From Siphonodentalium dalli (taxonomy: Eukaryota > Mollusca > Scaphopoda > Gadilida > Siphonodentaliidae), in NCBI GenBank assembly GCA_032622095.1, contig CP136067.1, positions 131,319,990 through 131,383,989 on the forward strand: 64,000 nt of DNA, in the 5' to 3' direction. Both the position numbers and the translations under genes were made by a program. Shown here one piece after another: positions 43,155 through 53,189 of this stretch (within the stretch, counting starts at the first letter, position 1; the number at the start of each line of letters is the position of its first letter). A model generated the notes under the pieces. That model made no database searches, had not been told where the DNA came from, and saw only the letters and a list, made by a program, of their open reading frames with translations.

Positions 43155-43370
43155 ATGTTCCATGTAAAAATGGCTGAGATTAAAGCATCATTAAAGCATA
43201 AAGCATCATTCACTGTTCAACTCGTCATCGATAATCAAACAAGTTCATTGTATAGCGAACGCAGTCAACGAGAAACTTTGTCAAAATTATTAGGCATTAT
43301 AAATGAATTTGATAGATTTCTAACGGTGGTATACTGTCAAGAGAACAAAATTGGTAAAATTCCTGCATAA
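43155..43370 (+). CDS. Unrecognised small frame at the right end of the CACTGTG element
   Basis: A second ATG (43170) has a good context (AAAAATGGCT) and would give about 66 residues, starting MAEIKASLKHKASFTVQLVI. The stop lies inside the right terminal inverted repeat. No family recognised. The composition is plausible for protein, but length and position allow chance. Confidence 0.25.
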   Translation: MFHVKMAEIKASLKHKASFTVQLVIDNQTSSLYSERSQRETLSKLLGIINEFDRFLTVVYCQENKIGKIPA

Positions 43371-43400
43371 TATCCGGTGTCGTATATACACAGTGAAACT

Positions 43401-44110
43401 ACATACTCTAGACTCGTCCCTGACTCATATGTGATACATTACGACGCTATCGCTCTGTAACGTGGGCTCTCGTAATAACGACGTCCAAGGCAGAGCTATG
43501 GCAAGGTTTATAGTCCGGGGACCAGTCAACATATACACTCACCAATCCAAGTTCTGTAAACAAGAGTTCAGTCCCCTCGCTACACTATGGCTGACCGCTG
43601 CCGGAATGTGTATTTTCTTAATTAAAAATCTACATTTTTTTTATTGAAATGGTTTGTCAGATACAATTCATTCCGGCTTAATCTAGACAATTTTCAAATG
43701 AATATGAACAGTTCAGTTTCTCAGAATAATGCAGAATGAATTGTAACCTACAAAAGTCTCAAATAAATAAATGTGTGATTTCTTCACAGCATGTGTAGGC
43801 GGTGACAGCGGTAAGTCCTGCGCAGGGGACTGAATTATGCATGGAGCTTGTCAACACTCTAGCATAAGGGTGCGTTCACAAACTCACAAGTACGCACTGT
43901 ATGTTTTTCAGTCATACCTTCATAGAAAATCATGCGGACGGAAATATACATACACAATAATTCATCTATACCAAAGCTAACGACATGTTCAACATGTATG
44001 ATTGGTGCCTGCGAGACAATTACATGTTATTAAAAGGCAAATTTATCGATACAGGTGGAACTACATAGCTTTTAATTCTCACGTAGTCTGTAGTACAGAT
44101 GCATTGCATA
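43401..44110. other. No gene seen
   Basis: AT-rich sequence with no supported feature. Confidence 0.35.
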
Positions 44111-44119
44111 TGCATGGTT

Positions 44120-44410
44120 CCGTTAATAATTTCTTACATTCTTTAACAATTTTTTATAATTTTTTGCTTACATTCTTATAATGTTTTCTTACATTCTATA
44201 ACAATTTTTATCATTTTTTCTTATAATCTTTAAAAATGTTATCATTTAAAAATAAATTCTTACATTCTTTTTATCATTTTCTAAATTTCTGACATTCTTT
44301 AACAATTATAAAAAATATTATAAAATTTGTTAGGCCAATGTATTCTCTTATATATGCGAGGCGACCTGTGGTCGACTCGCATATATAAGAGAATGCATTG
44401 GCACAGGGTT
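44120..44410. mobile_element. Hairpin MITE remnant with expanded T-rich core
   Basis: The phrase CTTACATTCTTTAACAATTT, normally once or twice in T1 cores, is repeated about six times in diverged form (44125-44330). One hairpin follows at 44334-44402, then CACAGGG. The second hairpin and TTAA ends are absent. Confidence 0.75.
44334..44402. repeat. 69-bp hairpin module
   Basis: CGACC/GGTCG stem; GTATT replaces GCATT in one arm. Confidence 0.93.
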
Positions 44411-45160
44411 TTATGCAAAACATACCATGCACACTTGAGAGTGTATAAACTTACATTGCAAAATGTTAGTGTTTTTTTGCGACAATCTCCTACTCTCGTA
44501 ATATACAGTACATACCTTATTTCGACTTTTACAGTATATGTATACCCTTAAATTGTAATCGTTGGTAATTCGCTATGCATCTTTGGTTGGTCTGCGACTG
44601 AATGTCTTTGTATTGATGATCACGTAAGTGAAACCATGATATAACTGATAAGAATGTACGCGGATATTTGCATATTCGATTACGTATGGCACGTTATGTT
44701 TGTGTTCAGTGGGAACTGATTTCGGGCTTCTCGTCATCCAGTAATTAGTTACCCGTTTTCCTTACGTCTATTGACATATAACAACCCTGTATCGAAAGTC
44801 TTCTGATTCGCCCGACAAAGATCTTGGTTAAAAAATTACTTCTACAGTGCTGGAATCACATTGAGACTGTCTGAATTAGGTATATATGTGACCCGCCATA
44901 TCAAAAGCAGTCGGCATTTGTATGAATAATTGTCATATTTTACTGAGTTTTTAAAAGATGTATAACCTCAGCTTGACCAGTGTATAATTGCATGTGTAAT
45001 ATGATTGCCCATCAATTGGAAATTGAACCAAGCCTTGTTTCCTAAAACAATAGAACCTAAGTTCGCATAAAGCTGAATCTTCTTCCACCGATCATTTGTC
45101 CTTACAACTACGTGATATAAACCCATAATATCAATGAAACTGTTTGTGCCATTCTGTGTT
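44411..45160. other. No gene seen; one TGTGACCCGCCATATC block
   Basis: The block at 44888 matches 18090 and 22927. Nothing else supported. Confidence 0.45.
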
Positions 45161-45164
45161 GGTC

Positions 45165-45430
45165 GAATGTAAATTCTTGCGGTGTAACTTTAAAATCTAC
45201 GGTATACGAAAATACGGTGTCTTGTTTATTTCACGGTATATTACTGGCAACTGAACTGTCGACATTTTACCGTAACATTTGCGGTATAGGGGAAAACAGG
45301 GTAATATAATCGTTGCAGTATAACCGTTAATTTTACGGTATGTGAAACTACGGTGTACTCTTTATTTCACGGTATATTACTGACACCTGAGCTGCAGCTA
45401 TTTTACCATAAATGTTACGACCTGTTTTTA
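45165..45430 (+). repeat. ~138-bp direct repeat, two diverged copies
   Basis: TATTTCACGGTATATTACTG and CACCTGAGCTG / CAACTGAACTG blocks recur about 138 bp apart. Confidence 0.85.
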
Positions 45431-45704
45431 CACTGTACCCTAAGTCATAGTAGTTTTCAAGCTAATTATAATCGCTGTTCGCGAAGAAGTGAGACAAACT
45501 AGTAGATATTTATGTGCATCGTGCAGATGAGGCGAGAAACCATAATGTTACCTGTAATACATGTGACCGGCTAAACACAAGTTTCAATAAAACTGCATGG
45601 ATGAAATCAATGAAAATATTAAATTATTGACACAGAGCCGTTGTGTATCTCTCCACAACTGTTGAATATAGGCAATATGGGCGTCACTTTAATCCAATTA
45701 TTCA

Positions 45705-46300
45705 ATTCAGTTTAAGTTTATTCAATTCAGTTTATTCAGATCGTCAATATAGACATTACAGAAGAGTTGTATACAAAAATACAATGTATATATCATTACA
45801 GGTATACATGTAGAAATGGGGTGGACGATATTCTTTACCTACACTGTTTAAGTTCGACAGGCTGCTGGTAGTAAGCCTCAGGGGGACCTAAATATCTCAA
45901 GGACCTTCCTAATAAATACTGACAGGTTTTTAACTGTCTTGTGATTTCGGGAGTTAAATAGAGCGGCTAATTTATAAGTGTTTGGTCTTTGACAGAAGTA
46001 GGGTTTTTAGATATTTTATTCTTAATTCGCTAAGTTCCTTACACTTCGGTACCATGTGATATTCATCGCCGATTTCGAGATTACATAGAGTGCAGATTCT
46101 GTCGGAATAATCAGTATTCGTCCAAGCACCGAGTTCTATAGGGAGTTTGTGGTTTCTAGTGCGGAAAGCTAAAGTGTTTTGAACTGCTCTATTGTCATCA
46201 AGGGATAGGTAATTCTCTCGTTCAAAATTTGACTTTATAATCCGATAAAATGCGAATTTGCTTGATTTCGATATTGTTGCCCACATTTTTGAATGTATAT
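45705..46300 (-). pseudogene. Non-LTR retrotransposon A-related 3' fragment
   Basis: The minus-strand frame 46286-45972 matches the C-terminus of LINE A: AFRTRNHKLPIELGAW near residues 40-55, then C65-X2-C68-X8-H77-X4-C82. The 3' region to about 45710 ends in repeated TTCAATTCAGTTTA (minus strand TAAACTGAATTGAA). Everything upstream of the C-terminus is absent, the usual result of 5' truncation during reverse transcription. Confidence 0.82.
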
Positions 46301-46990
46301 GTCACGTAGTTTACCGGAAGTTGTGCGATTGAAGCTTTTCAAGCTTGGTACGTGTTGGTTGGTCCAGACACTACTCATACCTCATACAGCACGGGATTAC
46401 GCAGGTTATTTAATCACGTCTGACCGAAACGAGGTGTCCTAGCTATGATTACATCACAAACTGTCAGCTATTCCCAGACACACCCATTATGGATATTTAC
46501 AAATACTCATGTCTTAAAACAACAACATATAATATTAAAAAGAGTCTTTAATCAACATGACATCAACATTTACTTGAAAGAAAATAAAACAATTTCAACA
46601 GAAATGTGGTGCAACTATTTGCAACTAAATGTTGTGTCAGGCACCAGGCGAGGGGTTATACACACATTCCCCTGTCCCTGAATGCCAGCATGACCATTTG
46701 ATTGAATGCTTGATCCATATACGGATGAGAATCACTGCAAGGAACTGATTGCCAGAGGGAAATATCAGAACTCATTTACACGTGGCAATCAATGTACAAA
46801 TTTTCTGTTCGACCTAATGCGCTAAAATTACTATTTCTACGTTTTCCATATCCGAAAATAATGAGAGCTGTTCTGCGATCCTGATATCTACAGAATCAAC
46901 CTTCAATTCTTCTTATTGATGACTATTCGTGTCGCAGTATTACATCGAATCTGAAAAGGTACAGACGTTTGTGGATAACACTCGAAACGT
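46301..46990. other. No gene seen
   Basis: A 78-codon frame (46445-46681) lacks motifs. Confidence 0.35.
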
Positions 46991-47142
46991 ATCAGTTAAC
47001 CCTTTACCCAACAAAACGGCCAAAACCGGCCAAATAAAGCTTCAACAGCCTAAAATATCTTCGGTCTGTCTCAATAGAACCATACAAATATGGATATCAT
47101 TGGAACCGGCTCCTTGACCACATAGTTAAAGTTATGCCCTGT

Positions 47143-47211
47143 GCCAATGCATTCTCTTATATATGCGAGTCGACCATAGGTCGCCTCGCATATATAAGAG
47201 AATGCATTGGC
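47143..47211. repeat. 69-bp hairpin module
   Basis: CGACC/GGTCG stem. Confidence 0.95.
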
Positions 47212-47291
47212 CTAAAAAAAAAAAAAATTTTAACACTTTTTACCATTTTTTCTTACATTCTTCAACAATTTTATAATTTTTAATGTGTTAA

Positions 47292-47360
47292 GCCAATGCA
47301 TTCTCTTATCTATGCGAGGCGACCTATGGTCGACTCGCATATATAAGAGAATGCTTTGGC
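47292..47360. repeat. 69-bp hairpin module
   Basis: Opposite orientation; single changes in each arm (TATCTATGC, GCTTTGG). Confidence 0.93.
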
Positions 47361-47390
47361 ACAGGGCCGTTCTGTTGGGTAAAGGGTTAA

Positions 47391-47859
47391 CCAATGTATA
47401 TAAAGTTTTCATTTCCATCATACGCAGGTTATACATACCCCAACTACTTGGGTATTTGTGAAATAAAATAAATTGACTATAGCCCTACAATCACCTTATT
47501 GATCAAGCCATATTTCTAGTTTCGTGCCGGTACAAGATGTCCCACCGTGACGGTGACAACACGATCTACACGTACCTCAAAGCTTTATTTCCCATGCACT
47601 CTATACAAATGTCTGTATTTCGGTACTGTAGAGACTATCGTGCAAAACGAAATAGAAGATTTTAAATATGGAATTAACTGTTACCATAATATTTTACATA
47701 GTACGAGTATGACACGAAGATGATAATCCATAGATATCCTACTATTTTCTTGAATCAATATGGGACATATAATTATGAACAAAGCAGGATATACATTCAG
47801 GTTTACGCGAATTCGGTCAATGTGGAAAGCTACACTATAACATTGTTCGTGGATTTTTG
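47391..47859. other. Unique spacer between two opposed T1 elements
   Basis: No gene or repeat seen. Confidence 0.4.
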
Positions 47860-47889
47860 TTAACCCTTTACCCAACAGAACGGCCCTGT

Positions 47890-47958
47890 GCCAATGCATT
47901 CTCTTATATATGCGAGTCGACCATAGGTCGCCTCGCATATATAAGAGAATGCATTGGC
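47890..47958. repeat. 69-bp hairpin module
   Basis: CGACC/GGTCG stem. Confidence 0.95.
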
Positions 47959-48100
47959 TTAACATATTAAAAATGATAAAATTGTCAAAGAATGTAGAAA
48001 AATATTATAAAAATTGTTAAAAAATGTAAGAAAAAATTATAAAATTGTTAAAGAATGTAAGAAAAAATGGTAAAAAGTGTTAAAAAAAGATTTTCTTTAG

Positions 48101-48169
48101 GCCAATGCATTCTCTTATATATGCGAGGCGACCTATGGTCGACTCGCATATATAAGAGAATGCATTGGC
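48101..48169. repeat. 69-bp hairpin module
   Basis: CGACC/GGTCG stem, opposite orientation to 47890-47958. Confidence 0.95.
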
Positions 48170-48526
48170 ACAGGGCATAACTGTAACCATCACAATGTGG
48201 TCAATGAACCGGTTCCAATGATATCCATATTTGTATGGTGTTATTGAGACAAACCGAAGATATTTTAGGCTGTTGAAGCTTTATTTGGGCGTTTTTTGCC
48301 ACTTTGTTGGTTAAAGGGTTAATATCGACATGATGACATTGTTTGGATGAAATAAACACAAGCTTCTCTATTAAATTTGGTTCTCAAGCGGAGAGCTCAC
48401 CCAGCGTCAAGAAATATAATGAATAATTTTAGTAAAATACTCCCCGCTCCCCTCATAGTACAACTGTCGTCAATTTTGAATAGTTTGATGTTGGTAGTTT
48501 ATATTCTATAATAATTAATTATATTT

Positions 48527-49832
48527 TAAGTGAACGTTCAGAGAGTCGTGAGACGACCACGATTCAATCGTAGGGTAGTAACCGGTAGATGCATGGGCTG
48601 CGAATTTTAACGACAAGATAATATTAATGAGTGTGAAATTAATATCAAGCGCTGTTTGATTTCAGCTGCGAAATCGCGGTGTATCATTGGTTACCTCAAC
48701 TTGCGACGGAATCGCAGTCGTGTGTAGGTTACACTGGTGTAAATGTTTTCCATAGGCCTCAGTGCTAACGTTTTAGCGTAATCTGTTGGCAATACTAATG
48801 TTGGGTCCAAATTTTTCTTTAAAGGCACATGAGGCCTTAGTTGTCGAAAATATTCATATTTGTTCCAATCACCGTAAACAGAAAAACATTAAAACGCATA
48901 CAGTTTCGTTCATATATACCATGACCATCGCGTAAACAGCATGTTATCATAAAGATTTACTATAGTTTACATAAGCAAGAGCCTGATTGTGTTACATAAG
49001 ACAGCACAATGCTGCTGGCTAATCACACACAAATGGCATAAACGCTCTTTATTCATTCCATATCAGGAATTCACCAACAAAGAACGCTCTTTATGTTTAC
49101 CATCATAATATAAACAAACACCAAAAAAGTAACTTTTTATGCTTTTGTTTACATAACAATGGTCAAATATATGACAATAACATACTGTTTATGCGATATT
49201 TCTTATTTGTATACGGACAAAGTCTGTCTATATTTTGTTGTTCTTTCTGTTTGTGGCGGTTTTTGACGGGTGGAAATATTTTCACAGGATACCCACCGCC
49301 AAGGCCAACCGTACCTTTAAATCTGAAAAATTGACATTTTGGGAAACTTTTTACACAAAAAAATCATGTCTGTCTAGCAGGGAATTCGCCTTTAAATCTT
49401 GTGTTTTCGTAACTAGTGTCAGAGCTGCATAAAAAAATACTGTCATATTTTAGACCACACCAAAATATTCAAACTTCACTACAAAGGGTTAATTCCTGTG
49501 CCAATGGTTATTTTACCTATGGGAAATCATAGGGAAGAGGTGTGATGATTTTTGTATGCGAAAAACACACAAGGCTATTGACCAATCAGGGCCCAGTGTC
49601 TATTTTATTCTCTCCTATATATTCCTCCCGCATCCGCTAGATGTCACTCCGAACCCTATTTACACCAGTGTAACCTGTACGTAAAAATCGTATATGGAAA
49701 TATCGTAGGGTAGTGGTTAAACATGGCTCATATGCGACGATATGGCAATCGTATGAACAGACTATCCACGGTTTTGTCCGGAACGATTCCTTCACTTACG
49801 ATTGTATTGTGGTCGTCTGAACGTTCACTAAA
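48527..49832. mobile_element. Candidate ~1.3-kb inverted-repeat element (ends AGTGAACGTTCAGA)
   Basis: AGTGAACGTTCAGA at the left pairs with TCTGAACGTTCACT at the right. Further inverted blocks are ACGACCAC, CAATCGTA and AGGTTACACTGGTGTAAAT. Two 42-bp CGCTCTTT monomers lie inside. No firm target duplication. Frames inside (49235-49432) are unrecognised. Confidence 0.6.
49043..49095 (-). repeat. 42-bp CGCTCTTT monomers
   Basis: CGCTCTTTAT begins at 49043 and 49085. The intervening CATATCAGGAAT matches the monomer at 61640 more closely than that at 11424. Confidence 0.75.
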
Positions 49833-50044
49833 ACAGTGAGGTTGTAGATTTATCAGATACCGGATTTACAATTGACAGAATTTATACAGAAATTACGACG
49901 AACCCTCGTGTACGGAGCGTAATTAAATATAATCAACACCGCGAAATTAGGTCTATATGAATCTTATCTGATCGGAATAATGTCTATATGAGCTGAAGTC
50001 AGAATAAAACAAAATCCACTTATATACCCTTATGCTGTGGATCG

Positions 50045-51008
50045 TTAAGGTACTCAATCCGATCAGACGCTCTTAAATTACTATTCATTTTGGCTTCTGG
50101 GGTAAACAATATTTGATTCGAGTCCAGGAACAAAGCTCAGAGTTATCAGATATCGATTTTTGAAGTTTGTTATTCCTCGAGATGATGTGTAACAAGCAGT
50201 CGCAGACGACGGTATCCCCCGCCGAATTCTGCAGTTGGGGAAGTGCATTCTCAATAATGTTTACGTTCTCGGTATGCGCTAAACAAGAGGTGGGATGTTG
50301 TCAAAAAGCCTGGCTTGCAAACTCATTTTAGATACTGACATTTGTGGAAATTAGCCACGTGACGTCGTCCATTTGCACCAAAAATAATAAACAAAGTCCA
50401 ATAACTCTGCTGAAAATATCCAGGCGGACCTGGTTTGCGAACTCGTTCTAGATACTGGTCATGTGAACTCATATACCAAAAATCTTTGAAATGCGTTGAC
50501 ATTTGTGGAAATGAGCCCTGTGACGTCGTCCATTTGCACACAAAAAATAAACAAAGCCCAATAACTCTGCTGAAAATATCCGGCCGGACATGGTTTGCGA
50601 ACTCGTTCTAGATACTGGTCATGTGAACTCATATACCGCAAATCTTTGAAATCCGTTGACATTTGTTCAAGTTATGATAATAATATGTGGATAATAATAT
50701 GTGTCCCAGAAATACGTGGTCAAACGGAGGGTCTCGGATAAAATTGAAGATGAAGATGGATAACTCTAAAATCAAGTGGTAATACGGTCAAATTTCGTGA
50801 TACTTTAGTGATAATACGGCCATATTTTGTTGAACAAAATGTTGATATATAATAAGTTTTGGGAAATTTTACACCATGCATAGTTGACAGTGGTTAGCAT
50901 TATTTTGTTGCAATACATCGATTCTGATAACAAAAGCGTATTTTGAAAACAAATTGTTGTTGTACCTTGATGATATGGGGGCCGTCTGATCGGATTGAGT
51001 ACCTTTAA
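50045..51008. mobile_element. T5 element, both ends present, with nested insertion
   Basis: TTAA at 50045 and 51005; ends GGTACTCAATCCGATCAGAC and its complement. Compared with the 7.6-kb and 20.4-kb copies, about 515 bp at 50190-50700 is extra, starting TAACAAGCAGTCGCAG. ATGTG occurs at both edges, a possible short duplication. Confidence 0.85.
50335..50665 (+). repeat. ~161-bp direct repeat, two copies
   Basis: ATTTGTGGAAAT, GACGTCGTCCATTTGCAC, CAATAACTCTGCTGAAAATA and GGTTTGCGAACTCGTTCTAG occur twice about 161 bp apart, inside the insertion in T5. Confidence 0.9.
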
Positions 51009-51133
51009 CCTTGTATATACAGTAATGAATAGAAGAACACTGTTATCTATTTCTTCATTTTCTTCTCAGTGGTGATGTTTGACAGACTTACATATTTTTC
51101 AACATTTACCCACTGCGAGTACATTGTGTCCCG

Positions 51134-51611
51134 TTAACCCTTTCAGTGTCAGGGGCCGATCTCATCGGCCATAATTTACGGTCTGTAAAATCGGCCCTAA
51201 AAAAATTTGTAAATTGTTTTTTAGATTTTTTGTTTTTTGGGGTTGAATTTTGTTTGGGTATGCTTAAGCATGCTATAGCGAATTTAAAAACAAACTGGTT
51301 AAAACCTTAGGGGCATGTTATAACTCAAAAATATCACCAAGTATTCGTAGTAATAATTTTAATGCCCATGAAAAACGTAAGATTCCCTGGCACTAAACCT
51401 ACAAAATAAGTCTGGCACTGAAAGAGAGTAGACTAAAAGAAAAAATTATTAAAATTGTAAAAAATAATAATAAATGATGAAAATTTGTTAGGCTAATGCA
51501 TTCTCTTATATATGCGAGGCGACATATGGTCGAGTCGCATATATAAGAGAATGCATTGGCACAGGGTATATGGGTTGATACAAAAATCGGACTTGGCACT
51601 GAAAGGGTTAA
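51134..51611. mobile_element. T2 MITE, full length
   Basis: TTAA at 51134 and 51608; ends CCCTTTCAGTGTCAGG and CTTGGCACTGAAAGGG. One hairpin (51492-51560) lies near the right end. The interior contains a second, internal GGCACTGAAAG (51415-51424), suggesting an older nested end. Related to 31573-31980. Confidence 0.9.
51492..51560. repeat. 69-bp hairpin module
   Basis: Arm starts GCTAATGCATT; the loop reads CGACATATGGTCG. Confidence 0.92.
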
Positions 51612-51649
51612 AGGAGGGGAGGACACGAATACCGGCTAACATTGGCATG

Positions 51650-51890
51650 TTAACCCTTTCTATACGAAAGCATCATCGATGAATAGTTATTCCATAGGAA
51701 ATTTTCAGATAATAAGTTCAACAAACGACCATAGTGTGAGCACACTTCAATACATAGGGCTCTGTCTGCTCTTTTATTTATCTGTCGTCTGTTTTTATCA
51801 CCGTAACATCCCTCCAACTGAATAATATACTGTTCCAATATATACTTTTATAAATGAGTGGGAGAATCCATTTAGTATAGAATGGGTTAA
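51650..51890 (-). mobile_element. T4 MITE, full length
   Basis: TTAA at 51650 and 51887; ends CCCTTTCTATACGAAAGC and TAGTATAGAATGGG. The first 65 bp are the unit that is amplified at 21-22 kb. Confidence 0.92.
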
Positions 51891-53170
51891 CCCGATTACA
51901 ACATTACTTGTGCAACAGTTTAGTAATGAACCGTGGATGTGAGTTTAGATGCGTTGTGTTTGATTATTATATTGATCTATAGACACCACCTACTTAACTT
52001 GGCCCAAGTGTCATTCGCACCCACCATACAGTTGATGCCCTGCCGATTCCAATGATACAAAATACTCAACCTCTATCCTGATTATTATATGAATGGTTTG
52101 ATTTGTTTCGTCGTAGTTATTGTTTGTGTGTGCATGCGTGTGCGTGTGTTTGGATGTACATGCATGAGGAGCTCTGTGAATGAGCACGTATGAGAGTATT
52201 TATATTAATGTCAATTATATTGTATTATTGAGCGCGTTGTGCCTCACGGGATACACATTACTATTTTTTATTAAGAACTGGCATTTCATCGCCCGTGAAG
52301 TGAATTGACTGTTCTATTTAAACAAGCAGTCGCCAGCAGCGGTATATATCCCCGCCTATGTGGGCAAAGTTGGCAATGGGCATTTAAAAGATATGCCGAT
52401 TCCAATGGCATGATATAGTCCAGTCAATATAGTGATTCAACCTCACACTAATTGCAACAGAACTTCTTTCAGCGCTATAATGTAGAGAAACGTTCAGCAA
52501 ACAACATATAAAAGTCCCAAAAATCCCTCATTGCAAACAAATGATTTTTGATGACTGAACTTTTCTAAATTTCTAGTGAAAATTGTGCACAAATCGGCTC
52601 CAGGCGATTAGGTAAATGTTTAAATAAAAGCATGAAATTTTGTATATAGAAACCTGGCACCTAACTGATAATTTTAAGAGTGGGAAAACCCGTATAAGAC
52701 ACCCTTAGCAACGGTTGTTATGCATCTGTTTCCTCCTTAGCAACGGATAGCTATAATGGGAAATCCCTATTCCACGGCCATGAAACAGGATAAAACAGGT
52801 TAATGAAGGTTCTTGTACGTCTAATTTGAGAAATAATTCATGTTTAAAGAATGCTTAACGAACGTTTGACAATATTAGAATTAGAAAATTACCATAGAAA
52901 CCGGGTTCCGTGATAGGGTTATTACAAATCTTCTAATATATCTTAACTTCATATTTTAAACACAGCGGAAATGTGTTATTAATTTTGCCATATCGGCTGT
53001 GAAACATGTATATGGCTTTACATATTGTCAACACCACATATCCATTGAACAAAAAGTAAATAACACATAAAGAGCGTTTTGTGATTATCTCTCACAATGA
53101 GATGCTTCTATTGCTGCTGGATCGAGCTAACACGTAATGAGTGCCCAATCTATCCATCCAACAGGTGTAT
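51891..53170. other. No gene seen
   Basis: Two diverged copies of CCGATTCCAATG near 52038 and 52395, and AACAAGCAGTCGCCAG at 52322, which matches the start of the insertion at 50190. AAAGAGCG at 53069. No coding signal. Confidence 0.45.
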
Positions 53171-53189
53171 AAAATCATACAGTGTCCTA

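Larger units (their letters stand above)
37436..43400. mobile_element. Candidate ~6-kb DNA transposon with CACTGTG termini and 5-bp duplication
   Basis: Terminal inverted repeats at 37441-37476 and 43360-43395 agree over about 36 bp with one difference, beginning CACTGTGTATATACGACACC. AAACT directly precedes the left end (37436-37440) and follows the right end (43396-43400). A CAC terminus with a 5-bp duplication fits the Transib/ProtoRAG group; CACT(G/A) ends also fit CACTA elements, which usually give 2-3 bp (ACT would then be the duplication). No transposase domain is recognisable, so it is decayed or non-autonomous. Removing the nested element at 39960-41763 leaves about 4.15 kb. The termini alternatively could belong to two unrelated copies of one element. 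Confidence 0.65.
46996..47390. mobile_element. T1 MITE, full length
   Basis: TTAA at 46996 and 47387; ends CCCTTTACCCAACA / TGTTGGGTAAAGGG. Same order as 6617-7015, with hairpins at 47143-47211 and 47292-47360. Few differences from the 6.6-kb copy suggest recent spread. Confidence 0.95.
47860..48322. mobile_element. T1 MITE, inverted copy with longer core
   Basis: TTAA at 47860 and 48319; element 47864-48318. It is in reverse orientation relative to 46996-47390. The core between hairpins (47890-47958, 48101-48169) is longer because of repeated AAAATTGTTAAAGAATGTAA units. Confidence 0.94.

Noticed and set aside
37441-43395. Claim of a true recombination signal (heptamer plus nonamer)
   Set aside because: Only the CACTGTG terminus is present; no nonamer-like block at 12 or 23 bp spacing, and no RAG-like protein seen.
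47681-47965. Frames containing a recurrent MHWHR-type peptide, also near 30052 and 44327
   Set aside because: They are translations of the 69-bp hairpin.
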